From assembly GCF_028453695.1 (NCBI RefSeq), contig NC_135781.1, positions 2,780,078-2,844,077 of the forward strand: a stretch of DNA of 64,000 nt. Direction: 5' to 3'. Position numbers and translations under genes: made by a program. The stretch is from Augochlora pura. Taxonomy: Eukaryota; Arthropoda; Insecta; Hymenoptera; Halictidae. This document shows, in pieces, positions 1-12,830 of this stretch. Position 1 is the first letter of the stretch. Each line of letters opens with the position of its first letter. The notes beneath the pieces were generated by a model that was given only the letters and a program-made list of their open reading frames with translations, searched no databases and was not told the DNA's origin.

Positions 1-620
1 CGTTTACGATCTTGGCAGCCCGGGCGCGGGACAGGTGTTATTTTTCATCGATTCGTTCGAGCCGCCGACTCCGAAACGAACGCGTTCGCACGACGAAACG
101 CCCCGCTTTCGGTTGGCCGCCGATTTTCTGGACTCATACTCCTCCCACCCCTTATCCCGCCTGTATACTCTTCCCGCGGCACGGAGAGCCCCGGAGAGAA
201 GAGACCGGAGTGGTGGCCCGCCGACCGAGAACAAGGACGACCGAGCCAGATCCGATCGCGTCGAGATCGCCGCGATAATAACGCATTCGGGAGCGGCGCG
301 ACGAAAAGCGAGCAACGCGAGCACGGAGCGCGCGGCGCGGCCCGCGTGATAGATAGGAAAAAATCGAGAGCGCGAGAAACGCGGCTACGGGCGGCTCTCT
401 CTTTCCTGCGGCGAACGGCGTTCAGCGGCGCGAATAAATTCTGCGACCGGGCACCGCGGGGCGAAATTCGGGACGCTTTGACGCTCCTTTGGTGCACGGC
501 CGCGGACAAATGTGGAGCTTTCGATGGGAACGGAACCGATCGGTTCTGTTGCCCGCCGACTTTTCGGACTCGCTTTATCCTGTGCGGTCGAATGACCGCT
601 GAAGATGATCATGCCATGTT
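1..620. other. GC-rich CpG-dense noncoding block
   Basis: The block is GC-rich with frequent CG dinucleotides and ends sharply near 620, where AT-rich DNA begins. Several overlapping frames stay open on both strands, as expected for stop-poor GC-rich sequence. Their predicted products are Arg/Ser/Pro-rich without any domain I recognise, so I do not call a gene. It could be part of an exon or regulatory block whose remainder lies left of the window, but nothing seen here shows that. Confidence 0.5.
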
Positions 621-1073
621 TCGAAGTAATTCTGAACAAATTTATTTGAATTTGGAAAATTGTTGAGAATTGTTTACTGTTAAATGAGTCACAAAATGCA
701 ATTCCATAATGTTAAATTATCTGCAATTCCATAATAACAAATTACTGTCTCATAAATTGTTAATAAACGATTACTATAAAAGTCTAAAAAATCTATGTTT
801 CCGGTCATTAGACAATAAACATTTGTAACATTAGCACTAAGCAATATATATTCTATTTTATTTATTCTTTCCATCTAACGTTTGATATATAATATTATAT
901 AAAATTATATGATAATATAAAAGTTTAGAAGTACTACTACCTAACACTTTTACAATAATATTAGATAACAAATTATTAATTGCAATGATAACCGATTCAC
1001 AAGCCGAAAACCCAATTTACAAACTATCCTAAAATATTAATAAATTAGTCATAATACATCATAAACAAACATG

Positions 1074-1106
<33 letters not shown>

Positions 1107-1320
1107 TATTAAAATGTTGACACAGTATTATGACGCAGTATTAATTATTTAGCTGCTTCAATATATTGTAAATATAATTTTTATTATACATTTTACTAAT
1201 CACATTGAATATAATATTGTTGCCAATTACCCTAAAATAACGCGAAAGTAATTAATAAATACTTTTCACAATAATTCCAACTTAAATAATAGAATATTCA
1301 TTTTAGTCGCAAGATGTAAA
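621..1320. other. AT-rich interval with short direct repeat
   Basis: This is AT-rich DNA with many stops in all frames. A 14-bp word, TGCAATTCCATAAT, occurs twice 23 bp apart (about 698 and 721). A short TA run lies near 1076-1094. No gene or complete mobile element is visible. Confidence 0.5.
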
Positions 1321-2475
1321 ATCGCCATTTCCTTATGACGCGAATACACGGCGTACGCGGCTAACTGGTTAAACCGGGGTCCACCACGGTTCTCTTAAAT
1401 CCAGCATCCCTGATTCGGGTCCGCGATGAGCCACGGCATTCCGAGGGCCCGCGTGCACACAGAAAGGCATTAAGATATCCATCGGTAGGTTTTTTCTCGC
1501 CGGCTGAGTGGCGACCGAGGTCACGTCGCCTCGCGGTCGTGAGGATCCTCACAAAGCCCACGAAAAACGTCCATCGCGGCGGCCTCGACCGTGACGCTGT
1601 CCGCCGTCATCGATTGTTCCGTTTTACCTTCAACCTTTTCCCCGGGACGCCGATCCTACGCCGCGATCACTTCTTGGCGAAAATATCGAAGATCGCCTCC
1701 GCTCAATGCAAGCGTGTTCGTAACTATTTTTTTAACAGTAATTAATTAATTTACGGGAGAAATCACTCGAGAAATAAATATTAGCTCTACCGGAAAATTT
1801 TATGTTATCTTAGAAAGAAAGAAAAGAATAAATTTTGCGTGCACCTAATATTTATTGTATATAAATATTTAATAAAAATTTAATATTGTTGTACTAATTT
1901 AATATTGTATTAATTTAATATTATTCTGCCTTGTTGCAATGGGGATGGCGATTTATGAATATTATTTTTGAGAAATATATGTCGCAAATGAAACGACATA
2001 ACCTAACATAATTTCTGGTAGACCTAAAATATTTAGAACCAACGGACTCTCTCTCTCCCTCTCTTGCTTTCTCTCTGCGTGTCCTAACGAACGATTCTTC
2101 GGCTACGGGAGTTCGGCCGGGCCGAGAGCGCGACCCCTGCCGCGCGGAATCGTGGGCGATAATCATCTGATGATTATGGGAAATGTGAGATCCGTTCGAA
2201 ATTCTAGGACCCGCTTGTCGTTAAAACTAACGTGAATGGCATTTCGAGCGTAGTTCGTTAATTTCTTGTTTACTGGGGCTCCTCGGTGAAAGGTTTCCTT
2301 CTTCTTCTTCTGCTTCTTCGTCTTCTTCGTCCTCTCCGTTACGGGGAGCTCTTCCGTGAAAGAGTCCATGGTGTGCGAGGCGTTTCTTTCCTCGAGCAAT
2401 TATTTTCGCCGACGTGCAGTGGCCCGCGAAAGTGTTCGTGTATGTTTTCGTACGCAATCACTTTTTCCTGGATAG
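1321..2475. other. Mixed GC/AT intergenic sequence
   Basis: A GC-rich part (about 1330-1720) and a second mixed part (about 2040-2450) flank an AT-rich stretch (about 1730-2040). A short CT microsatellite lies near 2046-2075 and a CTT-rich trinucleotide stretch near 2296-2335. Only short open frames occur, overlapping on both strands. I see no gene. Confidence 0.45.
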
Positions 2476-2922
2476 ATTTAAAGAGGAAGAAATAGAGAAG
2501 AAGGAGGGACCGACGTAGAGAATAAGACAGAATAAAAGAGAAAGAGGGAGGAAGAAAAGTAAGAGAAAGAAAGAAAGAGAAAGAAAGAAAGAAAGAGAAA
2601 GGAAACTGAGGAGAGCTAAAAGGAGAAAGATTAAGAAAGAGAGTGCCGGGAGAGGGAGATGAAGAAATAGAGAGAAAGTAGAGGGAAGCATAGAAAAGAA
2701 AAATGCATAAAAGAGAAAGAGAAAGAGAGAAAGGTGATAGAAAGAAAGAAAGAGAGGGAGAAAAAGAATGATAAAGATAAAGAAAAAAAGAAAGAAAGAG
2801 TGAGAGAAATACGAAGAAGGAAGAGAAGTAAAGAAAGACGAAGAAAAATAAGAATGAAGAAAGAACGAGTGAGAAAGAAAGAGAGAAATGAAAGATCAGT
2901 AAAGGGAGAGGGTTCCTTACTA
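2476..2922. repeat. Long polypurine (GA/GAAA) tract
   Basis: About 450 bp are almost entirely A and G on the plus strand, built from degenerate GA, GAAA and GGGAGA units. The strand asymmetry is extreme and both edges are sharp. Apparent open frames here translate to Lys/Arg/Glu strings on one strand and Leu/Ser/Phe strings on the other, so they are repeat translations. Such tracts can adopt triplex (H-DNA) structure; that is known of polypurine mirror repeats in general and not shown here. Confidence 0.85.
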
Positions 2923-3705
2923 AATTCTTAGACGAAGCCCGGTTAATCGTGGCCGGTTAGCCGGGTGCCGGGCACCGTAGCGGTCGGAATTTGTCTCTGG
3001 AGGTAGACAGTAAATGCGATCGCGTCCCCATTAGGGGGCTTTTGGCGACCGTGGTCCCGGTACTTTTTATCGCGGACAGGAAGCCCATTTCGCGCGGAAA
3101 GTCTCGCCTTCGGATTGGGATTTGCGGTGGAGGGGGCGGTGGAAGGGGGGGGGGAGAGACCCGCGTTGCGCGATAACGTTCTCGCAGGTGCGATCTCGTG
3201 GGCCCCGTGGCGCGGCGCGACGAATTACGAGCGTACCAATCGACTTTCGGCTACCATCGATGCCACCGCAGATTAGCGGGCCGAACGTGTAACCCGTTCA
3301 CGGTCGTGCGAATAAGGCGCGCGGGAAACGCGCGGCACCTACGGCACTTACAACGCCGTAGCCGCCGCGTACCATGGGTGGTAACTTAAAACCTTAACGG
3401 ATATTTATGGAGTTTTACTAACGCGAAAGAGAAAAAGAACGCGAGAGGGTTTTCGCCTGGCCCCGGGCCAAGCTTGTACGACACGACGCGCGCGCACGCA
3501 CGCCGTGACACAGAGGCGACACGTGTGTGCGTGTGGACCAGACACACCTGCTCGACTCGTTGAGATCGCGCCGCGAGTTGTCCTGCTACGGACGCGGCAC
3601 ACCTATGGCTGTCGCATGCGTGGCTGCGGAAACACCCGTTTGATCGCCTTCGAATATACTTGGCAGCCACTTGGATGATGATATGGCAGACCACGAACTA
3701 AATTT
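2923..3705. other. GC-rich CpG-dense noncoding block
   Basis: A GC-rich block with a G-rich run near 3128-3152 and alternating CG/CA near 3486-3535. Short overlapping frames on both strands are Arg-rich and look like chance. I see no gene, RNA or mobile element. Confidence 0.45.
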
Positions 3706-5784
3706 GCCAAATGGACGCGAAACGTATATGCATTGTCACGTGACTGTTTATTAGACCAAAGATATTTAACTCTGTTCTCAGAATTGTTTCGTCAGTCAAA
3801 CTGTAATTACTTATCGATTTCACTGTAATCTAAATATCCTAAGTAAATATATCCTAACCTATAAGTATATTCTAACTAAAGTGTATTAATTATAATAATT
3901 ATATTGTGTGACAAAATTAATATAATGTAGTATAATTAACTATTAACTATATTTGTGTATATTGTGTAGAATTTATAAGTTTATTTATTATAATAATATT
4001 ACTTAATTAATTGTATTAATTATACTACTTTATTAAAATTAAAACTTTAAAAACAAAACATCACTAAACATCAATAAACGCTAAAAAAAGGAATTTATCA
4101 GGGCGACGTATCAGAGCAACATTCCAACGCATTAATTTCACTTAAAGTACTCATTAGTATTTATTACAACCCTAATCACGACCGGTATGGTCCCCAAAAT
4201 TCCACTCAGATATCTCTCAACGCATCCTCGCCAAGCCATTCTCGTTTTAATTTAACTCGAGAACAAGAATCCACCGTTTCCCGAGGGGCGAATACGTTAA
4301 GAATCAAAAGGTGCGTCTCGTACCTCGGTAAATTTGTCGACGCTGTACCGCGGGGTGGGGGCGCGGCGGAGGGCGAAATCGAAAATCTCGGTCGTGGTAC
4401 ACGTCTCAATTAGAGGAGTTTCCGGTCGCGATCGGGTCCGGCAATATTTCGTCGGACGGAGACGGTATCGCGCGCGATGCAACATGCGCTGATCGTTCGA
4501 GAGTCCCGAGAGATAGGCATCGACGGATGTCGCCGGCTTAACTGAAATCTAAATACCCGGGGCCGGGGCCGTTAACGAACTCCGACTACTACCACCGCCA
4601 CGGTATCGCCTCGGCAGTGGACACCAGGAATCATTCCCACCGTTTCCGAAAATTTTGTCTCGAGCCGGCGCTCACCAGGGCTTTTTTTCACGCTTCGCTG
4701 CGATGGGAATTCGCAGACGCTCCGCGAAATTCGTATTTGGCATTTATTGTACAATATAGTATAGGCAGTAATTATACAGTATTGTCTCCTATTATAATAT
4801 TAATTACGATTCGGCGATTTCTGAGAACTCGGTTGATTGTATTTTTATTTAACAATTAAGATGGACGTAGTCTGAGTATATGTAATATTAAATATATTAT
4901 TAATTTATATAATTTATTTGTATATAATTTTAAATATGTGTTATTGTATAGAGAGATGTAATTTAGGGGTGATTTAAAGTGTACATTTTTGAGGTGAGAA
5001 GAAATGAGTTTATTAACATAAATTATATATTATTATTTCTTAATTATATATTCTTGTTATTTTAATTATTATGATGGAGTTGAGATAATTTAATTATTAA
5101 AACTTCGAGTTAATAATCAATTTCATATTTATAGTATATATTCAAAATACATTCTTTGCTAAGTTTATTAACTTAGTGTCCCCTACTTAATTTATTAATT
5201 TAAAAGGTGTCAATATTTTTAGTAAAGTTGCTTAAATATTATTGCAATTTTCAGACTATATTTTCATCACTTAACGCGTTTATTATATAGTAGAATTTAT
5301 TTATAATAGCTCCGACTCCGTCGCACGAGAGAAATCAGCAAAGTTCCCCCCACCACATTGCCTTCCCCCACTCCGTCAGCCGAAATCCGGCATTAAAACC
5401 TGGCAACCGGGGGGTGAAGACCGCGCACGGCTCGGTCGCGAAGCGCCGATATCGAAGCTCGGCAACAGGGAAGCACCGTCGCGCGGCCGCGCGGTCCCTC
5501 AATTAGTCACCGTTTTTTCATTACCGTGGCTCTCAAAGAGCCAACCCCCGGGATCGGATTCCTCCCGCTTTCTTCGCCGTGCCGCGGGGGTCTCCCGGAT
5601 AGACAATTTTCATCCGGCCGACGGTAGTTACAAAGTAAAGGGAAGACGCCGGGGCCGGAATCAGAGCCGAAGACCCCCGGTATTAATGAATTAAATTTAG
5701 CGGGAGCCAGCCGAGTGGCACAAAAGGGAAAGTCAACGGGGAAAGTCAAATAACGTCTGGCCGGTTTCTAACGGGGGGGTGTCG
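3706..5784. other. Alternating AT-rich and GC-rich noncoding sequence
   Basis: AT-rich stretches (about 3730-4190 and 4740-5300) alternate with GC-rich ones (about 4200-4740 and 5310-5760). Boundaries are sharp. Nothing in these stretches resembles a coding exon series, an RNA gene or a complete element; the open frames are under about 100 codons and overlap on both strands. Confidence 0.45.
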
Positions 5785-5811
5785 CGACGACGACGACGAC
5801 GACGACGACGA
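5785..5811. repeat. (GAC)n trinucleotide microsatellite
   Basis: About nine perfect tandem GAC/CGA units lie in a GC-rich block. In the reverse frame this gives a poly-Arg run, which is the only reason a frame stays open here. Confidence 0.9.
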
Positions 5812-6880
5812 ACGGCGGCGTACGGCGTACGGCGGCCGACACAATTTGCGGCGCACGCACGGTAACGGTCGGAACAGAAACGCGTGCGAAATTCGTTAAT
5901 TGAAATGTCTCGCACGGAAGTCGCGAGTACACGTTCCGCGGAATTGGGCGTGGCGCTCGTGATCGTTTCGTCGTGGGCGGGGAAACGTTGGTTCGGGCAA
6001 TGTCAGATCGAGCCTGGATTACGTTGCATGGTGTGCTGGAAATGCTTGATAACCGACGTTCGCCTAATGGTTTTTACGAATTAGGGTGGAGTTTGTTCTG
6101 TTGGTTTAATAGGAGAATTGCAGACAAGATGGGGTAGCGAGTCCAGTATTTAATTTTAATTTTGTTAAGATTCGAGTATTTAAATTTACTTAATTCCTAA
6201 TAATTTTACTGAATTCCTGTTCCATGCAATTATACTCAATAAATTCAATTTTTGATCCAAAAATCAAATAACCTAAACATTCCAAATTAATAATTAACCT
6301 AACAAATCAATAAATTAAACAAATCACCACCACATCTCCTAAACCCTCCATATCTCATCCGCCATCGGTTTCGAGTCAGCGTTTGCTGACCTTAACACGT
6401 ACCAGCCTGTCCGCTAATATCGCCGGGCGATTATTCCGACGAGGAAGAAGACAAGCAAAGGGGATCCGTGATTCGGACGCGACTCTGTTCGTCTTCTTCC
6501 ATCTCTCGGTGCGCGCGGCCCGGAGCTCGGCTCTTGATTCTACCGAAACACGCAACGCGTATAAGTATACCCGGCACCCTTCACGGTCTTGATCCGTGTG
6601 TATTTGCATCCTCGTTGCTCGAGGTGGCAACGTCTAATTATCGCGCGGATAGTTCATTCTCCAATTACAGTAAGCCGCCGCCGCCGCCGTCGGGTGGCGA
6701 CCGCGCGTTGCCATTGTTACCGACTTTTCCTCGGGTCGTTGTTACCCCGAGGCCCCGGCCTTGACTGCCAACGGACGCGTTTCAAATTAAACGCGTCGAT
6801 TCGACGACGGCGCCGGAATCGCCGACTCGTTTCGCCGCTTTGTTTTTCTGAAACCGAGAATCGCCGAAACCGCCCCTTCT

Positions 6881-6882
<2 letters not shown>
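5812..6882. other. GC-rich block, AT-rich gap, GC-rich block
   Basis: GC-rich DNA runs to about 6080, an AT-rich gap follows to about 6360 with stop codons in all frames, then GC-rich DNA resumes with a CCG run near 6674-6690. Frames of 60-126 codons overlap on both strands; the longest plus-strand one runs directly into the GA repeat that follows, so it is not supported as a gene. Confidence 0.45.
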
Positions 6883-6942
<60 letters not shown>

Positions 6943-7193
6943 GAGAGAGACAGAGAGAGAATCTTGTAAAGAGAGAGAGAGAGAGAGGGAGAGAGAGAAT
7001 TTTGTAGAGAGAGAGAAAATCTTGTAAAGAGAGAGAGAGAGAATCTTGTAAAGAGAGAGAGAGAGAATCTCGTGGAGAGAGAGAGGCTCTCGTAAAGAGA
7101 GAGAGAGAGAGACTCTCATAAAGAGAGAGAGAGAGAGAGAATCTTGTAATGAGAGAGGGAGAGAGAAAGAGAGAGAGAAAGATAGAGAGAGAA

Positions 7194-7244
<51 letters not shown>

Positions 7245-7372
7245 AAGAGAGAGAGAGGCGATTCTCCGTTCTCGAAGAGAGAGTCCTTCTTGGAGAGACA
7301 GAGAGCGCCTCTAGTAAAGAGAGACAGAGCTCCTCATGAGAAAAAGAGTCCCTCTCAAAGAGAGAGAGGGAG
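6883..7372. repeat. Long GA microsatellite with interspersed AATCTTGTAAAG motif
   Basis: A perfect (GA)n core of about 60 bp (from 6883) passes into an array in which GA runs are separated by a recurring spacer close to AATCTTGTAAAG. Variants of this spacer start near 6960, 6999, 7018, 7041, 7065, 7088, 7111 and 7140. The distal part (7260-7372) continues with more diverged spacers. It is therefore a degenerate minisatellite of roughly 20-40-bp units embedded in GA repeat. Frames on both strands translate the repeat only. Confidence 0.85.
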
Positions 7373-7880
7373 AGGGGCCCACCACCTAGTCACCGCCGAT
7401 TAATCGTATGCAAATTGGACCGCCCCGTAATGACAAGTCTTCGGGAAGGAGTGTACTCGTCGTAACCTGCTACTCGGTGGTTTGCCTCTCCCGGGCGTGC
7501 TACTGTGTCGAAATTTATGAATCCGATATTATAGGCATTACAATAGGCGATGATTGTGCGCTGCGCTGGAAGGAAATAAGGCGAGAAAAAGGGAGGGGTC
7601 CGAGCGGTCAAGCCGGACGATTCGTTTTAAATTGGGACCTTGGGGTAACGCGCGACGCCAATTACCGCGTTCGCGGTAATTGCAACCTCTTACGCGCGGC
7701 GCCATTTTATCGCGAAATCGGAAATAACTTTTACGAGTCTATGGCGTTTCGGTTTTATACGAACGGAGGCGCGTTTTATGCTCGTGAAATTGAATTTTGC
7801 TGGCGGTGCAACAGTTTGCGGTTTTCAGGGTGGCGTTTTTCGGATATCGACAGATTTGACAGCGTTACAATCGCAGTGAA
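7373..7880. other. GC-rich block with an open frame of unclear meaning
   Basis: This block has a frame of 158 codons (7408-7884, plus strand) with fairly mixed amino acids, including several Cys. I recognise no domain. The sequence is locally rich in inverted repeats, including the palindrome at 7659-7682, which suggests constraint on the DNA and not on a protein. I do not call a gene. Confidence 0.3.
7659..7682. repeat. Near-perfect 24-bp palindrome
   Basis: Two perfect 11-bp inverted arms, CAATTACCGCG and its complement, are separated by only TT. The arms combine an AATTA core with CCGCG. A symmetrical site of this size could bind a dimeric protein or be the remnant of a small foldback; the sequence alone cannot tell which. 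Confidence 0.75.
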
Positions 7881-9190
7881 GTGAATGTTAAAATTGTGGT
7901 GAATTTAATGTTAAAATAAATAGAATAAATGATGTTTAAAATATATTGAAAATGTAAAGAATATGTAGAGTAAGTTTAAAATTTACCCCAAATAAAAGGT
8001 CTATCAAAATGACGCCAAATATAATATTAAAATTGTACTAAAATTGCAACTAAAATTGCGCTAAATACAACGTTCATATAACAATAAAATATTGCAACGT
8101 GATAGAACAATTTTTCATGGTATTTCTTAATGTATCAATAATAACAGCTATTTCGTATTAATTTATAACAGTAAACTAATAATCTTCCACAAGTATAATA
8201 TTCGCCACGAAATTAAAAACAAATAAATTAAACCATGTTCCCTCAGGTGACACCGCGTTGAAAGATCGTTTCTACGTCGAAGATCGGATTTTCCCGTCTT
8301 CTCGGAACTTGTTGGCCGCGCGTGTAACGTGTTGATTATGCGGCCGTGGTCAACGCGACGTTATCCAACTAATCGGTCCCCGACCGTTTTTCGCTAATCC
8401 CCGACTGACAGTATTCGTACCATTTAGTCGACACGTCCGGCAAATCCTCTTCCTTCGGCGCGATTAGTGTCCTCCGCGGACGACCGGGCCGGCACGGAAT
8501 CGATTCTATCTCGATCTCTCGATCTCTCGCCAGGGGGGATTAGCTAAAAACGGCGAATCGGTCTAGGACCTGTATACGTAGAACGTCCGGGGTTCGCTTG
8601 GCGCAGTGAAGAGAGGAATTGAGAGAAAGAGGTAAAGGGAGGGGGGGAAACAGATCGAGAAATTGGGAGAAAAAGGGGTGAAGAGGAACAGAGAAGAGAA
8701 TAAAGAAATAGATGAAGAGTTAATATAATATAGATGTGGATGGGTATATTATATGTTTATATATACGAATCATATCAATATATATATTTATTTATACATA
8801 TAAGAGAAAAAGAGAAAGAAATAATATAACATAAATATGGAGGATATACATATATATGAATCACATTAATATTAACTAACTATAAACAATTATTAAAATA
8901 ATTAACCGAAGCTTACTGCTTTAAAAATTGCTTGACAAGGTGGAGGAGATAATGTTAATTTAAAAAAGAACAGAGTGAATAATATTAAAACAGTATATTA
9001 ATAAAATTTTATCTCGAAAAAATTAAAAATTTTTAGAATTGTTAATAAAACTTCAAGGTATAGATTTTCCTGAAATTTTAAACTTTAAAATAATCTTCAA
9101 TTAATTATAAAACTACCTCGAGCTAGAATTCAGCTTCACTGAAAATAATTCAATCGGTTTTAAAAGCTTGATATAACGCTAATTAAAAAA
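7881..9190. other. AT-rich noncoding interval with a GC-rich insert
   Basis: AT-rich DNA (7881-8240) is followed by a GC-rich piece (about 8240-8600), a purine-rich stretch (about 8600-8720) and further AT-rich DNA to 9190 with TA-rich microsatellite near 8755-8800. No open frame of note is present. I see no gene or complete element. Confidence 0.5.
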
Positions 9191-10080
9191 AGGAGGATGA
9201 GAGAACCAATGACGCCTCCTCCGCGATGTGTGCGTTACCCTTTCACTCCCCCCCTGCCAGACGACGGCGGCGAGCCGGGGAGTGCTCGGGAGGCGACGGG
9301 GGAGAGAGAAACAGACGTCCCTACACGACATAAGCATATCAATAAAATGTTTAATTGGCGTTTACATTTCTTCATTCGGCCCAACAAGATCGCGATACCG
9401 ATCTTCCGCCCGGTTTCTCTCTCTCTCTCTCTCTCTCACTCTCACTCTCACACACACCGTTCAGCCCGCGCGCGCGTGTAAGCTCCGTCCGTTCCTCCGC
9501 CGCGCGGACGCCACCGCGCGCCATGGTCTGAATGTCAGACGTCTCGCGGAGAGGTAACCGGCCTCTTTCCAAAGGGGACGAGGACCCCGGCGGCGGGGGA
9601 GGGGGATGGCGGAGAGGGGGGTTGAGGGGAGGCAGTCGAAGAAGGAGGAAGGCGAACAACGCGACCGAGCGAGAAAATCGAGCGGAGAACCGCCCGCCGG
9701 TTCGACGAACGAGGAAATAAAAGGAACAAGGGGAGGTGGGAGGGTGGGGAGGGCTGACGATCGACGGAGACACGCCGTCCGCGGACCTCCGCGTACCTTA
9801 CAGGTGCTACCGACGCGTATTGTACGAACAACAACCGTCCACCGAAACGTGGCCGCGGCTATTTTAATCCGTGCACCGAGGCGAAGTGTCTCGCGACGCC
9901 TGATAGTTGGACTGTGTTGTTGTATATGGGACTTGTTTGATCGACGTCGATGCTTCCTCTTTTTTAAAATAGAATTAAATAGAATTTTTAGCCCACGATT
10001 TCCACGAATGGAAGAGGAAACGGACTTTGTTCGAATGCTCTACTTTGCAGCGCAGTCGAGCTTTTGACGCGATCGGTGCC
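9191..10080. other. GC-rich block with CT/CA microsatellite
   Basis: A GC-rich block contains a compound (CT)n-(CACT)-(CA)n microsatellite at about 9416-9460 and G-rich/GGC stretches near 9590-9640 and 9730-9755. Three or more frames are open at once on both strands, and several of the products are interrupted by the CT repeat. No gene is supported. Confidence 0.45.
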
Positions 10081-10330
10081 GGTTGCGGTATTAATAGTTT
10101 CTCGGTGAAGTTAATTCTGCTTTATTTAGTCGTGTATATGAGTGCTTATTCACAGTTTCACATTCAGAAAATTCACTGATTAGTATATGTAATGTGATAT
10201 ATGTAGTATATGTAATAATGAAATAAATTTAATGACAATATAATGTAATATAATAATACAATAAATATAATAACAATATAAAATAAATGTACCTTTTAAA
10301 CCTTAAAACCTTTTTTAATAAAAATATATT

Positions 10331-10600
10331 TTCAGCGATTCTGCAATTTTGCGAGACAAATAAAAACAAAAAGAGAAAAGAAAGAAAGACAAAATAGAAA
10401 AAGAAAGGAAGAATAAAAGAGTAAAAGAGACAAAGAGAAGTAGAGAGAGAGAGATAGGCAGATAGACAGACAGACAGAAAAAGATAGAATAAAACAGTAA
10501 GAGAAACAGAAAAATAAAGAAGGACAATAAAAGTAAAAAAGAGATAGAGAAAAAGGAAGAATAAAAAAGAGTGGAAGAGAGAGTAGGAGAGAGTCGTCGA
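10331..10600. repeat. Polypurine tract (AAAGA/GAGA-rich)
   Basis: About 270 bp are strongly purine-biased on the plus strand, with degenerate GA and AAAGA units and a short (GACA)n patch near 10455-10478. The AT-rich 10081-10330 upstream contains TAATATAA-type repeats and nothing else. Reverse-strand frames read as Phe/Leu/Ser strings and are artefacts of the tract. Confidence 0.75.
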
Positions 10601-11520
10601 GTAATCGCGCAGGTGCACGGAATCGAGGAAGAGAATCGCCGCCGCGCACGGGTAGTACGTGCACACGTCTCGCGGAGGTGCCCGGGCCTCGATGGTATGC
10701 TATCATCGTTTGGCCCGATGAATTTTTCGCTGGAAATTCCGTACGAACCGGCGGAATGCAAACCCTCGTCTCCTTGTAACTACCTATCTGATGCGGCTCA
10801 TTAAACGCGCGCGCGCGCGCCAGCGCGATACCCCGAGCGACAATTGTACCGCGGCGTCCCGTAACGAGCGCAAAAAGACGCGGATAATACGCTGAAGACA
10901 TTTTAATGGAATTAGGAAATGATGTTTCGCGTGATGCGATGATGAACAGGACGGCGGGTAGGGGGGAGGTGGGGAGGGGTGGGGAGAGAAAGATCTACAA
11001 ATTGGCCGTGTTTGCTCGCGATACCGGGGAATGCGCTCGCGAGGCGCTAAAGCGGATCGGACACGGTCGAAACCTGTTGCTTTCGCGAAATCGCTACCTA
11101 CTGCTAATTACCTGCGCCTCCGTCTCTCGCGTCGATAAGGATTTTTCTCCGTGTACCGGGATCTCCTGGTAGCAAGATTCTTTTTCTTATTCGAGCGCGA
11201 GCAGACCGTGACCGACGGCGACCGGGTCTACCGTGACCCATAATTGCGTTTGCACTTTTACTATTTTATACTTTGTTCTATTTATAGTTGCAACTGTCTT
11301 GGTTCGATGTTTTATTGTAATACGTACTGTAGGAGATTTTACATTCTTTCGATTTTATTTATTTAGTTATTTTATTGCTATTGCTGATATTAGTATAAGG
11401 AGATATTTATTTTTTATTCGATTTAAAATAAGTTATTTGTTAGATTTTCTTATGTGGAATGTGGAAGGGTTAATGAAAAGTTAATCAGGTCTTTGGACTG
11501 AGTGATGATTTTTAGTAGAT
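10601..11520. other. GC-rich block then AT-rich interval
   Basis: GC-rich DNA to about 11230 carries an alternating CG run (10806-10820), a possible Z-DNA-forming stretch. AT-rich DNA follows. Overlapping frames up to 189 codons on the minus strand run through the neighbouring polypurine tract and are not credible genes. Confidence 0.45.
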
Positions 11521-11524
11521 TGTG

Positions 11525-11860
11525 AATCTTTATTTTTAATAACTTTTGGATTTTTTCACTGTTTTTAGAGACGTTTAGTTGCGTTTTAGAGACGTCCTTT
11601 TTACGTCTATTTTAAGTCTGAAAGCCGTACGACCTGAACTGGACATTTAGAGATTTTTTCTTACTTTAAATATCGAACGTCTTGAGAACGTCTTAAAGAC
11701 GTCTTTTTCAAACAAAAATAGACGTCGTCGAGAGGATGTCTTTTTCTGACAAAAATTGACATTTTTAATTCGCGTTAAGGACGTCTTTTCAGGCAACAAG
11801 AGACGTTAAAACGTCTTAAAAACGGCTGCTTTTTACACAAAAACTGACGCCCATAATTCA
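11525..11860. repeat. Degenerate repeat of GACGTCTTxxAGACGTC type
   Basis: The words ACGTCTT, GACGTC and AGACGT recur many times in both orientations through about 330 bp, producing many small palindromes (for example AACGTCTTAAAGACGT near 11687-11704). A phrase close to GACCTGAACTGGACAT at about 11631 also occurs, slightly changed, in the related segment at 56.9-57.05 kb. This supports a dispersed repeat family of unknown class. Confidence 0.6.
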
Positions 11861-12830
11861 AATTAAAAACAACTTCTTAAGAATCTTCAAACTAATAAAT
11901 ATAAAATTTTGTTATTTATACCAGTTGTCTAATGGAATATACCCGGCACTCGTACCGAAAGGGTTAATTCGATGAACGGCGTCGCCGCATCGTGGCTCGA
12001 CAGGGTCGACTCCTTTATCCAGCAATTAAATCTTAGAAGTAATATATTATTCGCGCTTTATTATCGCATAACGGTGTCTCCCCTCGGTAAGGTACAGGTT
12101 CGCGCAGATTGAAGGATTTTTATCTCGGCTTGTGTCGGTATCGGTCGGCTGATTTTAATAAGAAAATAAACGGATCCGTGCGGCCGACCATCCTCAGAGG
12201 AGAGGGCGGGTTATGCCAAGGGGGAGAGGAGGAAGACGGCGAGGGCAGAGTCGTTAATGATTTACCGCGGCATCGGCTTCGTAACCGCGAATTCACCGTC
12301 GCCGCAAACGCCGAACTCGCCGTCGTGAAGAGAGAGAGGACGGGGGACCGTGCGCGCGAGCGCGCCACGCCCCCGACTTCTCATCTTTTACGCGTCTCAT
12401 TTCGTGACGTCGGTGCTCGGGCACGAAAGAGGGAGAGAGAAGAGAGCTCTCGCAAGATAGAGAGAGAGAGAGAGAGAGAGCCCCCGAAAACAGAAGGGGG
12501 GCCCCCCATGAAAACGCCCCGGACCGCGTCGAGGAGGAGCGAAATCCCGGCACCGCGGGTCCTCGGGTTTCCCTTCGCGCGCTCCTTCTTCCGTCGGCCG
12601 AGGCGCGACCGTTTCCGTTAACCCGTGACAGTGAGTAATCTCGCGTAAAATGAATTTTTAAAACGCCTCCGACGGAACGGGGCTCGCCGAGCACCGACAG
12701 AATATCACGAGACCTCTTTCCGCGTAACGACGCGGACGCTCGAGCCGGGTTTTTCGTCGCGCGATGATCTTTCTGTCAAATATAGCTGAATTTTAGATCC
12801 TGTTTTGCATCGGACGGTGCTTCATTTTAG
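11861..12830. other. GC-rich block with GA microsatellite
   Basis: The segment is mainly GC-rich with a GA microsatellite at about 12461-12481. A 170-codon plus-strand frame and a 133-codon minus-strand frame overlap here; both run through the GA repeat and are Arg-rich. I call no gene. Confidence 0.45.
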
